From Maniola hyperantus (Eukaryota; Arthropoda; Insecta; Lepidoptera; Nymphalidae), in NCBI RefSeq assembly GCF_902806685.2, contig NC_048539.1, positions 5,034,501 through 5,098,500 of the forward strand: DNA of 64,000 nucleotides, written 5' to 3'. A program made the translations under genes and the position numbers. Positions 9,209-20,320 of the stretch are shown piece by piece (positions within the stretch are counted from its first letter, which is position 1; every line of letters begins with the position of its first letter). The notes under the pieces are model-generated. The model did not search any database, had not been told where the DNA came from, and was given only the letters and a program-made list of their open reading frames with translations.

Positions 9209-12200
9209 ATGAACGCGGTGAGTAACTTCGGAGCGAAAAGTGAAAATGTATACACGTCCTAAAACTCCTAAAAGTCAAATAGTCAACATGCGAATGCGAC
9301 TTTCCTAATGTTTGAGTAAAAATAAACAGTGATGTGTTTGTGTCGTGACTCGTGATGGATTTGTGGTTTCCAGAAGTGATTACTTAAGTGTCTTGGGTTC
9401 GCATCGAGATAATCATCATCAACCCATCGCCGGCTCACTACTGAGAACGGGTCTCCTCTCAGAACGAGAAAGGTTTTTCCAAGTGCGGATTGGCAGACTT
9501 TGATAACATTATGGAGAACTCTCAGGCATGATGCTTTCCTTCACCGTTAAAACAAGCGATATGTACCTACCTTATTGCGTAAAATGAACAGAACTCCGAA
9601 AAGTTAAAGGTGCGTGTTCGGGATCGAACCTTGGACCCCCGACTAGAAAGCTGACGTTTTAACCACTAGGCTATCACCGCACGATAGGACCAAGATAGTA
9701 TTAGGGATTATTTGTACCAGCACGTGGCGGGCGCGGGCCGTCTATATGAAGCAGTTTAAATGCTTCACCGTGCCGTGTCCGTGCACGGACGTTACACGTT
9801 ACGTTCGTGATGTTTTGAATCTGTGCCTCGTCCGCGCGCAGTACATGGCACGTGCTGGCATAAATCATCCCTAAAGTACCTAACAAATTATATATACTGA
9901 CGAATAATGATCGTAATATATGAAGCGATGAAAGCCTAGTGGTTAAGACGTCGGTCGCCTATTCGGAGGGTCTGGGGTTAGATTCTGGGCATTCGACACC
10001 TCAAAGTTTTTGAAGTAATGCGCGTTTTAAGCAATGCCACTTGCTTTAACTGTGAAGAAAAAAATCGCGAGGAAACATATGCCTGAGAGCTCTCCATCGT
10101 GTTATCAAATGTTGTGTTGTCTGCCAATCCAACCTAAACATGCCTCATTCTGAGAGGAGACCCGTACTCAGTAGTGGGCCGGCGGCGATGGCTTGAAAAT
10201 GATTATAATATACGGACCACACTTTATAGTGACCATTTAAGGTGATCGCAAAATACTAGACGCAAAAGGCGTACGAACATGAAGAACCGTACACAACGCA
10301 AGTTTTATTATTGAAAATGCTAATTCAGTCCGATGAGGCTGCAGTACTGAACAGGACGTTCTGCTGAAAGTTTTTAATACTGAAAAATATGCCTGTTTTA
10401 CGAGCCTTGCGGCAGTGTGCGTTTACCTTTACTCGAGTAATAAGTATACGATTTCGAGCCCTTTCACCAATGATCATAATTAAATTACATATGCGTACAC
10501 CCGCACGTCACCCGCGCTATCCCGCACCGGGTTAGCGCAGGGGCTGTGCGGGTGTGCGGGGCATACCCACCCCGATTGCCATCTCGACCTGTCGCGGACT
10601 ATAGTGATTGTGTACTAAGCCATCGATATATCGAGCTTCACCCGCAATACGGTATTCGACAACTAGTCAAATCAGTAACTTTTTATCAAACGTGCAACAA
10701 AATGCGCACTTAATATGCGATATTCTATGAAATACTGGAATGTGACGTCATATCCTATCATAATGACGTACTTTTTTAGTTTAACCGATAATTTAATATG
10801 GTTAATTAATTACCCTTCAAAGGACGTGGATTTTACGTATTTTGGAAGATCCTCTATTTAATAATCACTGAGAAAAAAATTATTTTTGATGCAAGTAGTC
10901 AAATACCGAATTACTAATTACCTTTGTGCTGAGAATGTAGACAGGTACCTAATCAAAATCAGTTCAGTGTTTGCGTGCTATCATAAATTACTCTTTTAGT
11001 CGTTATAGCCAAAACGACTGTCTAAACTTGTTTTACATAACAATTTCCAAATTACAATTACTTGGTTGCAAGATTTTGGATTTACAAAACTTGCAATCAC
11101 TTTAGATCACGCTGCAATCTAATATGGCAGATGTACGGCACATGCAATCTTAAATTAAGATTTAAAAAATTCTATGAATTAATAAGTTATCTAATTAAAT
11201 CACCCGTTAAGTCGACTTTTAGTATCCTCATAACTCATCTCTTTTCATATTTTAAGATAGCTAGTTAATTTGTTACTGCATTATATTATACTAGCTTATG
11301 CTCGCGACTTTGTCCGCGAGGACTACACAAATTTCGAACCCCTATTTCACCCCCTTAGGAGTCGAATTTTCAAAAATCCTTTATTAGCGGATGTCTACGT
11401 CATAATTGCCATCTGCATGCCAAACTTGTTTGAGCTGTGCGTTGATAGATCAGTCAGTCAGTCAGTCAGTCACCTTTTCCTTTTATATATTTAGTTAGAC
11501 TATATAGATGATCCCCGCGATTTCGTCCGCGTGGATTTAGGTTTTTTTAAATCCCGTAGAAACTTTTTTATTTTCCTGGATCAAAAGTAGCGTATGTTCT
11601 TCCCCAGGGATGCAAGCTATCTCTGTATCTAATTTCATCGAAATCGGTTAAACGGATTGGCCGTGAAAAGCTAGACAGACAGACAGACGGACACACTTTA
11701 GCATTTATAATATTAGTGTGGATTTATGCTAAGGTATTAATAAGAGAGCCGTGGTGGCCTAGTGGTTAAGACGTCCGCCTTTTATCCGAGGTCGGGGGTT
11801 TGATCACAAGCACACGCCCCTAACTTTTCGGAGTGATAATATGTGCATTTCAAATATCACTTGCTTTACGGTGAAGGAAAATACCGTGAGGAACTCTGCA
11901 TGTCTGAGAGTTTTCCATAAGTCGTTAACGTCACGGCTTCATTGAAAACGCACCCGGACCGGATATAAATGCACTAAAGGAGAGATAGGCGGAAATGTGG
12001 TTAGTTGAAAAATCAGTTTATTGATAGATGAAGTGATATTTTTTTCACGCCATCTTTCAATAATCCTGAAGGGTCTGAGATGTGTTCAATCTCCGTTCCG
12101 CTCTTATTAAGCAGATATGTACCGAGCGTTATTGTTTACGAGCTTTTACAAGTATTAGTAATAAATATTATAATATCAACCTTTATTGTTCGCAGGTATT

Positions 12201-14118
12201 AATACTGGCGTTGGTCATCGCCGCAGCGGCCGAGCCACAATACACTTCATTTAATCCATTCCCTGCAGTATCACAATCACAAGCGCAACCTAGTTACAAC
12301 TATCAACAACCGCAAATACGACAACAACCTGGTTACAACTTTCAACAACCTAGTTTTAATTATCAACAACTACAACCTGGTTACAATTATCAGCAACCTC
12401 AAAGGCCACACCCAGTTTATATCTTCCCACAACCGCAGCCTGGATTTAACTATCCTCAACCACAACCGCTTCCGCTGCCACAACCCCAGCTACAACTTGG
12501 TTATAAATATCCACAACCACAACCTCAACCCCAACCACAACCTCAACCGCAACCTCAACCTATTTACCCTATCGATGTAAGATCACAAGCCCGTGTTCTA
12601 CCGCAACCACTACCCCAGCCACAACCTGGTTACAACTATCCACAGCCACAACCCCAACCCCAACCTCAACCGCAACCTCAACCTATTTACCCTATTGATG
12701 TCAGATCACCAGCCCGCGTTCTACCACAACCACAACCCCAGCCACAACCTGGTTACAAATATCCACAACCGCAACCTCAACCACAACCTGAACCTCTTTA
12801 CCCTATCGATGTAAGATCACCAGCTCAGGTTCAGCCCGTACCAACAGCACAAACGATTACCGTCACACAATCCCGACCAACCTCCCAACCACAGTTGCAA
12901 TCATCACCGCAACCGCAACCACTTTTCTTATCACAACCAGGATCAACTTTGCAGCCGGAACTACAATCTTCTACACAATCGCAATCATCACAGCAACCAC
13001 AATCATCACCGCAACCACAGTCATCACCGCTACCACAATCATCACCGCAACCGCAATCACTTTTCATATCACAGCCGCTGTCAACCTTCCAACCAGAATT
13101 GCAATCATCTACGCAACCACAACCAACATCTATTCCCCAGACAAGTTCTTCATTTGGCCCTTCATCATCACCCCAAACCACTCCTGTGTTAATACCACGA
13201 CCACAAACATCGCCGCAACCGTCGACGCAGACTTCACCTCAACCGTCTCCTCAACCACTTTCAATACCTGAAGCCAGTCCGTCTTATGACCCTCCTCGAT
13301 CACAACCTTCTCCACAACCACAATCTACCACACAATCACAACCAACCCCGCAACCTACCGCAATACCACTAGCTAGATCTTCCTATGGTCCACCACCACT
13401 GCTGCCTCAACCACAACCAACCACCCAACTGCAACCAATATCACAGTCGCAACCAATAACACAATCACAACCAATACCACAGTCGCAACCTATACCCCAA
13501 TCGCAACAAATATTCCAACAGCAATTAATACCTCAACCGCAATTAATAACTCAACCTCGTACAGCTTTTGGAGCATCTACACCGATTCGCAACCTTTCTC
13601 CTCAACAACCTTTTTACCAACCTAGTCTTCAGTACCAGCAAGCGCCTATTCAGTATTACCAACAACAGCAACAAAATCAGGCATTCTCCTCCCAACAACG
13701 ATCACAATTTAACTCACAATTTTTGTCGCAACCAGCACAGTCAATTCCACAATTGTCGAGTTACCAGGCTGACTTCAGCCAATACAATCCCCAAACACAA
13801 TCTTTTAATGAACCACTAGATGATACAGTCATTTCTAGAGTACAAAATATCTTAAGAGATAACGAACAATCGATAGCTAAAAATGCAGGATATCAGTCTG
13901 TAGTATCAGGAGTGGCCTTAGGTAATGCTCAACCTAGCCTTGAAATCTTATCATTTGTACAAAATTCTCCTGTGCCTAGAAACCAGCAGTTGCTATCACA
14001 GGGCCTGGGATCCTCAAGTGCTTCATCATTTCAAGGCAGTCAAGTTATAGGTTCGAGTAGCAATATTGGATTCTTAGGACGAACTCCACCAGCTACTTCG
14101 TATGGTGTACCAAATTAA
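9209..14118 (+). CDS. Secreted Gln/Pro-rich tandem-repeat protein, about 643 residues
   Basis: The model has two exons. Exon 1 (9209-9217) is only ATG AAC GCG followed by the donor gtgagt. Exon 2 (12196-14118) is one open frame of 640 codons after the acceptor ttcgcag. Joined, the start reads MNAVLILALVIAAAAEPQ, a clear signal peptide with likely cleavage near residue 15-17. An unspliced ATG at 12082 in the same frame would give a longer product without this signal, and I reject it. Residues about 20-215 are rich in QPQ and [GY]Y motifs and hold three tandem copies of a unit containing PIYPIDVRSPARVLPQPQ. Residues about 215-460 are Ser/Gln/Pro repeats. Residues about 545-643 are non-repetitive (DDTVISRVQNILRDN; end TSYGVPN). 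There are no cysteines in the repeats. It could be a cuticle, silk, eggshell or gut-lining structural protein; I do not recognise the family. Intron 1 (about 3 kb) holds four SINE-like copies. Confidence 0.85.
9411..9684 (-). mobile_element. tRNA-derived SINE, minus strand
   Basis: The reverse complement shows tagcctagtggttaaaacg and ggttcgatcccga. It lies in the first intron of the Gln/Pro-rich protein gene. Confidence 0.82.
9921..10200 (+). mobile_element. tRNA-derived SINE
   Basis: agcctagtggttaagacgtc head, family body, and ccggcggcgatgg end. It lies in the same intron as the copy at 9.4 kb, in the opposite orientation. Confidence 0.8.
11292..11500 (-). mobile_element. Helitron-like element, same family as 3.2 kb
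   Basis: Reverse complement: ctagcttatgctcgcgactt at the left, tcagtcagtcagtcagtcac and tatatattta at the right. Confidence 0.7.
11508..11724 (-). mobile_element. Helitron-like element, 'ATGCGAAAGTGTG' family
   Basis: gatgatccccgcgatttcgt at the left and agcatttataatattagtgt at the right. It lies 8 bp after another Helitron-like copy. Confidence 0.68.
11745..11926 (+). mobile_element. tRNA-derived SINE, 3'-truncated
   Basis: Head gtggcctagtggttaagacg and body are present. The element stops abruptly at 'tttccataagtcg', where unrelated sequence begins. Confidence 0.75.
12430..12850 (+). repeat. Coding minisatellite, three units of 111-123 bp
   Basis: Each unit encodes a Gln-Pro dipeptide run, a PGY[NK]YPQP motif and YPIDVRS. 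The YPIDVRS codons start near 12564, 12687 and 12798, giving periods of about 123 and 111 bp; the difference is in the number of QP dipeptides. Confidence 0.8.
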
Positions 14119-14171
14119 TTTAATGATTAAGTTGCCATATCTTTTGTAAATATCTAGGTCTAAGTTTTGTA

Positions 14172-14177
14172 AATAAA
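14172..14177 (+). terminator. Poly(A) signal AATAAA of the Gln/Pro-rich protein gene
   Basis: AATAAA occurs 54 bp after the stop codon at 14118, and a T-rich stretch follows it. The 3' UTR would therefore be about 75-80 bases. Confidence 0.65.
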
Positions 14178-14463
14178 ATGCCTATTGTTTCTTGTTTTAA
14201 TTTTTAATTTTAACACAACAATTTCTGTAAGATTCACATCTAATAATGCTAATTCTCTTTTAATTTATCAGCACAAATAATTTTCATGAACAAAGGATAT
14301 TCAGGGAACATGGTTTGGTTCTGAAAATGTAAAAAATAAACCATGTTAAATACAGCATAAAAATATTTAAGTATATTCGAATCGAATATAAATTAAAATG
14401 AAGCCAAACGAACAAAAAGATCTACTTTACATTTTTAATTTAAGATTATTAGAGATACAAGTA

Positions 14464-17400
14464 TTAAGTAATAAATCTTACATCTTTCAAAATGTTCAGA
14501 AAATTATAGGCATCAACATCTATATTTGTCACGACATTACGAATAAAATTACCTTTTACCATATTAAGCATATTAAGTAACCTTGGGACCTTGGTATTTT
14601 GATTTTGTGCAATATCATAAAAATCATAAACAACTTACAAGGTTTATCGAATAGTTCGAAGTTTGGACACAATCGTTTACAGGTGCTAAAAATGCAGCTC
14701 TATTTTTCTCTGTGCTCGTGGAAGGCGCCGTAAAACTTGTTTCTTCTATTTGTGGAATGCATTCTGACGATCTGTTTGGTTTTATAACACTCGTATTGGT
14801 TCCCGAAGTCACTAAATCTTGTTTCTGGATTTCAAAAGGTACAACTATTATTAAACTAAATACGATTGCGTTTAGGGATAATAATCGATCACTTCAAGGT
14901 CTTCAAAATTTACCATATATCGTTTTCTTAGGGAAAACTGAGTAGGCTAAATAGGATTATCAAAATTACCGTTTCCAAATTTCTGCTATCGAGGTAAGAT
15001 ACAACTTCTGGATACTTTAATTTGCAAGGGCATGGATCTGATCCTTTTATTCCTCTATCTTCGCTTTGACTATTTGCATCGTGTTTTTCATACATATACT
15101 TTGAACACTGACAAGATACATGTCTCGAACGATACTTTTTTTTCTTCCGTCTAGAATCTTTCTTTTCGATCTTATGTTTTGAATTTTTTTTATATTCACG
15201 TTCCTGGGGAGGTAATCCATACGTATTTATTTAGATCACAGAACCCCATTCGTAAAGCTTATTTAATATAAACTATAGTCATCCTCAAGACGTTACATGC
15301 TTCTCGCTCAATATTTATCACGATATATAGATTACGATGATGTATCGTGTTACACGTTGAGCTTTAAGTTACTATTTAAATGACTCACAATACGATATTC
15401 AATGAGGATCTCGGATCGTAATAAAATAAATATTGAGATCTCAATATTGTGACAAATATTGAGCATGTATTTGATTATGTAGCCCTTTAGGTACTCATTA
15501 ACAATGACAAAAATGCCTTAAACAATACAAAACTCTTACGTCTCTTTTAGCACTATATTCAGGAATCTCGAAGGGGAGCATGTATATCTCTCTCTTCTCA
15601 ATACTAGTCAAACTTTGCGATTTTTGTTTCGTAACTCTGTGCGTGCTTGCATTGGATCCGACGGGGCTACTTGAGCGATTGCAGCATGTCTGGACCTTGG
15701 ATCTATAGATAATTAAGAAGTTGAAAAGTTTGCGCCTTTCCCAAACAGGTGCGAAAATTTATTCCTAGCTAACTGATATCCGCGACTTCGTCCGCGTGGA
15801 TTTAGATTTCAAATTCTTATAGGAATTCTTTGTAAGTTGTCTTTGTGCGAAATTTGATCAAGAATGGCGCAGCGGCTGAGCCGTGAAAAATGTAACAAAC
15901 AGACAGACACAATTACTATCGTATATTTTATAGTAATATGAATACGAAGTAAGAATATCGTAAGATAAATGGTGCTAATTTTAGAACTATAGATTCACAA
16001 GTCTTAAATAATTATTATCAAGACTTGAAATCAGTACTTTTCGCAAGTGCCATTGTGAAATGAATGGCATTAGGTATTTATGTTCCAGCAGATTTGTGTA
16101 TCACCACAAAATTATATAGAATTATACTGAATGCGATAGTGAATCTGTTCATCATTCCGTCTGTTACAGATTTTGATGAAATTGTGTTTTCAATACAATA
16201 CAGATTACTTTAATCCTGGAAAAACAGAGGATCCCTTTAACGAAAAGATCTCAATCCATGTCGATAAGTCAGAGAGGTAAAGTTTGGACGAAGGGGGACT
16301 ATAATACGATTCTAAAAAATATCTCACTGATATAATATGAATATTATAGAGCAACATTATTCTCAAGTGCTATCAATTTTATCACGCAGGTAAAATCGCG
16401 GGAAAAACTAATTTTTGTTAATTTCGTCTCATCCAAACCTCCGAGCGGTAATTTAACTACGCAGCTGTATCATGTATGTTAGCACAAAATACACAATAGA
16501 TGTTACTAAGCATGATACGGTATCTAGGTACTAAATAATCTAGACAGATATAACAATAAAGCATTACGAAAATTGCACATTGTACAAAAATGTAGGTCGT
16601 ATTGCAACGCCAAAAGAAGGCACGTTTCTCATATTCAAATCTTGAATGAAAATGTACAGACTGTCAAGCTTTGTGCTGATAAATGATGAGTGAATGCTTT
16701 CGATGAGACAAGGTTTACTATCATTGCAATACGACGTAACTGAGTGATTTATAACTATAATACGTAAGGTTTAACAACTTAACAATTTTAATGAACTTTT
16801 TGAAATGCCTCTTTGTCGAAAAGCAATTAGGCTTGGCGGTCTAATACCTAAAAGGCAAAGAAACCTTTTGTCGTTAAAACACTTATTCATAAAACCGACA
16901 AAGCACATAAATATAAATAATATAAAATATTGGACTTTTCATAATATGTATGTATAGCCTATAGGTCATACCTAGGTATATTAAAAGTTTAATATTATGT
17001 ATAGGTATGTACCTACCTTTGACAATATTCTGATGGAGGGCGGGACAAGTCTTTTGGTTTCAAAATTATTTCAATGCTCTGTTTGGATCTAGAATCACCT
17101 TTTTCTTTAGCATTTAAACTTTTTTTACGTTTCTTCCACGGGCTGAAATTATACAAGAAGAGTTGAATGAGTTTTTTAAGTTTTGACTCCTTGACTATTC
17201 AATTTAGTTAGGTACAGGGTTCCTGGACTACGAAAATTGTCCAATAAATAATAGTCACACACATTCCTAAATTGTTTTTGAATGTTGTGAGTATTCCTGC
17301 GAAGACAAATCGGGAACCACTTCAGCTTAAGGCGGTACTCGGAGACGTGGTCATTCTTTCGCAGCCCAAATATGAACCTTATACAAAGATTTTGAAGCCG

Positions 17401-19863
17401 CTTAAGTTTGTTCAGTTGGTCCTCAGCCAGGTTAAGATTTTTCGAAGGTTATTATTAATCGAGTTGTTATTATTCGAGTTACGTCGCTTCTATAAAAGAA
17501 AAAATGTGTGTTCATACCTTTTAACTCTTTTGTGTTTCTTTGTCAACGGCTGTCCGAATTGTTCGCTGAAATTTTTCATTAAAATGTAACATCTGCTTTC
17601 GCCAAAAAGTAGGCTGTGTTGCCTAGTAGAGCTATATCATGCGACATGAATTTTCAAGCATTGTTTATATGCAAAACTGCAAAATAAACTTGAGTACAAT
17701 TAGATATGATATTTTAATTATGTTAATCTCAGAATGCTATTTCGCCAATGACAAACCCAGGACAGAAATTTCTGCCTCTTACATACAAGAAGGCCCATCC
17801 CCGAATTGAAATGTGACAAGAACAAGAAAAATAAGAAGCGAAAGGGTATTGAATCGGATGCTCTTAATGTTTCACCCTCAGCGCATTAGGAGCATCCTAG
17901 AGAATCCTCTTTTCAATAAAGTAGCTTTTATAATTGAGAAGCTCCAGAAGATCTTTTCTATATTTGTATAGAATAGTGAAATCATAAATTTACTTACCAC
18001 TTGGTAATTCTATCCATTTCAACAGCGGAAGTTTGAGTCACAATATATTTGGTTCTCTCAGTTCTAGTACTCGTCTGTAGAAACTCGTTATATTTCTCAT
18101 CCAACCATGCTGCAAAGCCCTTTACGTCGGTTTTGTTCAAATTGCGTGATGAATCCGTGTGTGGTCCTATGTGCTCCTATGAGAGTAATCATATTTTAAT
18201 AGAGAATTTTATTACTAACCTCCTCGTGCAAAACCCTGGGTATTTTGCGTTCTCTTTTGCATTTTGTCTGAGAAATTATGTCCAAGATTCAAGGACAAAA
18301 GTTTAAACTTTTAAATTTTAAGGGTGTCTGGCAAGGGGTTGCCATGATACGAAGTGTCTGGCAATACATGACGTGATTTCTAATACGATTCCGCAGAAAA
18401 TATAAAAAAATTAGACTTTATAATTTGACGTAAGATTTTTTTACACCTTTATTACCTGTTAGCTCCCAAAGCCACCATGATCCAAACAAACGTTCCTCCT
18501 AGTGTTGGGGACAATATGCAGAGAAACTTTCCGCTTTTATAAAATAACGAAGGTCTGGCACGCGCTTGCTCTCTCACTATCACAGTTTTAGGTATATTGT
18601 TTACAAGTTTGTTTTGCTAAGACATAATTTATAAAGGGAGGGGTGTACCTGGGTGTACCATCGAAAGGCTTTTTTGAAGTAATTCGGTTTATGGTTTTCG
18701 GTTTCTTTGATTCTTTGCCTTCTACTAAAGGGTTGCTGAAGCAGAAATTAATTAGGATTTTAAATAGAATATTTAAATTTGAAAGTACTTATTATTATTC
18801 TGCAAACATAAAATAATATTTGCTGTATTATTATTTTATGTTTTAATAAAGGCTAGCTGATCCACCAGCACCGGCCAGCTTCGCTTGGGTTGCTTATCGA
18901 AAAAATCTCTATGTAATCCAGGCTGTTCGTTGATAGATGCCTTCATCTATCAACGAACAGCCATCTATCATGTATCATTTTTATGAAAACATTAAGGAGA
19001 GGATGAATTCCAAATGTAGAAAGATGAAAGACCTCCAATGGTGTCTCGGCCGCCAGTTCTTGATACCTAGCATATTTTATGGAAGGAGTTGCAACGTCAA
19101 GAGCGAAGCTTTTAAATGATGATGACGATGCAAACACTAATTAGGGTTTAGTGTTAGGGTTTAGTGTTTAGGGTAGTACACAGAGATATTTTCAGCTGCA
19201 AGGAGCAAGCCAGGAGCATAATGAACTGAGAGGTAAGTGCAGCAGTTTCAGAAGCATGTCAGATCACAGGCGTATAAGCTTTGCTTTGACAATCATGTCT
19301 GAGATGGAAGTAGTAACTTTTATGGACCCACTTATGATACTTATGTCAAGATTCTACCACCCGGTTTATAAAGCAGATTTTACTGAGAAGATTTAAATGC
19401 GTCAAACGCAACTAAAACCAAGCTGGGCTAACAATAAATGGCCGCGTTACTTGTGAGTTGAGATATATAGGTACGTGGCGGCTCCCAATTTCCTTCGATC
19501 TCATAAGAGATATATAAGACAAGAGTTTACACTATAGAAAGGAGAGGCATTAGTTAAATTTGAGACCGTAATGCTGTGCGAACTTTAGTACCTCGTAACA
19601 CAGGAGTGATTATTTATTTAAATGTCTCTGCGGAGCGAGCCTTCTGAACCTGTAAGGTATTGAGGATTCAGTGCAAAGAAATACCAATTCAGTCCAGTCT
19701 CTTTAACTTTTGGTTTATCTTCGCAGTATGTATAAATTAGAATACGTACAACTTGAGAGTAGTAAATCAAAGGTTGACCAAAAGTTGGATACCACGGCGA
19801 TTCCATCTTATTAGCCCAATACTGCAGAGGATCACATTCACACTCGCTTGATGATGTCGACAT
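14464..19863 (-). CDS. Lys/Arg-rich protein of unknown function, nine exons, about 407 residues
   Basis: Exons on the minus strand are 19863-19750, 18267-18220, 18176-17998, 17565-17518, 17142-17017, 15702-15540, 15203-14970, 14824-14639 and 14589-14464 (stop TAA). All internal phases match and the total is 408 codons. The start is MSTSSSECECDPLQYW, with aaccATG context. Basic stretches such as TKKHKRVKSPWKKRKK and KKDSRRKKKKYRSRH look like nuclear-localisation or nucleic-acid-binding segments. A Cys pair CPCKLKYPEVVSYLDS follows, then a Ser/Thr-rich region, then a hydrophobic end with LLNMLNMVKGNF and FLNILKDVRFIT. There is no signal peptide or membrane span. The weakest points are exon 1 (1.5 kb from exon 2) and the purine-rich acceptor of the last exon. 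I recognise no family. An intron carries a LINE fragment at 17255-17450. Confidence 0.62.
15764..15945 (-). mobile_element. Helitron-like element, decayed
   Basis: ctaactgatatccgcgactt and tccgcgtggatttagattt at the left, aacagacagacac at the right. Confidence 0.55.
17255..17450 (-). mobile_element. CR1/Jockey-type LINE fragment
   Basis: The minus strand encodes AEDQLNKLKRLQNLCIRFIF followed by GLRKNDHVSEYRLKLKWFPI, a common C-terminal RT segment. It is open throughout but truncated at both ends, and lies in an intron of the Lys/Arg-rich gene. Confidence 0.75.
18851..18922 (-). mobile_element. Helitron-like 3'-end fragment
   Basis: ggctagctgatccaccagca, then ccagcttcgcttgggttgct. In reverse complement it ends gatcagctag. 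Confidence 0.45.
18921..18962. repeat. Perfect 19-bp hairpin with a 4-base loop
   Basis: ggctgttcgttgatagatg and its exact reverse complement surround cctt. It lies in the first intron of the Lys/Arg-rich gene, next to a Helitron-like end. Confidence 0.9.
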
Positions 19864-20142
19864 GGTTAAAGAAATTGGTAAATAAATGTAAAAATCCAAT
19901 AGTATTTCATATTTTATTTATATTTTGTGATATTTATTGCAACCAACATAGAGATCCAAAAATAATAAAATTATAATGAAGTACGATTTAAGATGTCAAG
20001 ATCAATCACGTTACTGCAGATAATCAATTCTCAAGTAATTTTTAATAAGTTAAACTTTTTTATCAGGCCTGTGACCTGTGCGGTATAAATTATTAGTTTT
20101 GCGGGTTTTTAGATTTTTGTTATATGAGCATCTGATCTGCAT

Positions 20143-20312
20143 CTGTCTGCATCCATCGGCATCTACATCGATGTCTATCTACGTCCATCTGCATCTGTTT
20201 GCGTCTATCTACATTTGTCTGTTTCTATCTGAATCTGACTAACTACTATCGCACTAACCGCATCTGTCAGCATCAGTCTGCACTCTGCATCTATCTGCAT
20301 CCATCTAAGTAT
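20143..20312 (+). repeat. Degenerate tandem repeat of 'catctgtctgcatc' type
   Basis: About 170 bp made of variants of (c)atctg(t)ctgcatc and atctacatc, directly before the truncated 5' end of the RTE copy. It may be an older satellite that served as the insertion site. Confidence 0.6.
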
Positions 20313-20320
20313 ATAGTCTG

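Noticed and set aside
7186..9690. tRNA-like sequences with box A and box B
   Set aside because: They are heads of SINE copies: the cloverleaf is not intact and a SINE body follows, so they are not tRNA genes.
12082..12195. Upstream in-frame ATG of the Gln/Pro-rich ORF
   Set aside because: It would precede the splice acceptor ttcgcag and remove the signal peptide; the three-codon exon at 9209 with a TATA box fits far better.
18430..18560. Hydrophobic minus-strand stretch (FLCILSPTLGGTFVWIMVAL) before a GT donor
   Set aside because: Its phase (2) does not fit the next exon of the Lys/Arg-rich gene (phase 0 at 18267), and the flanking sequence looks repetitive.
18937..19137. Opposed 60- and 64-codon ORFs
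   Set aside because: They overlap a palindrome and a Helitron-like end, have no motif and no splice support.
19138..19175. Telomere-like ttagggtttagtg repeats
   Set aside because: Only three degenerate units, closer to the plant TTTAGGG than to the insect TTAGG repeat; probably coincidental low complexity.
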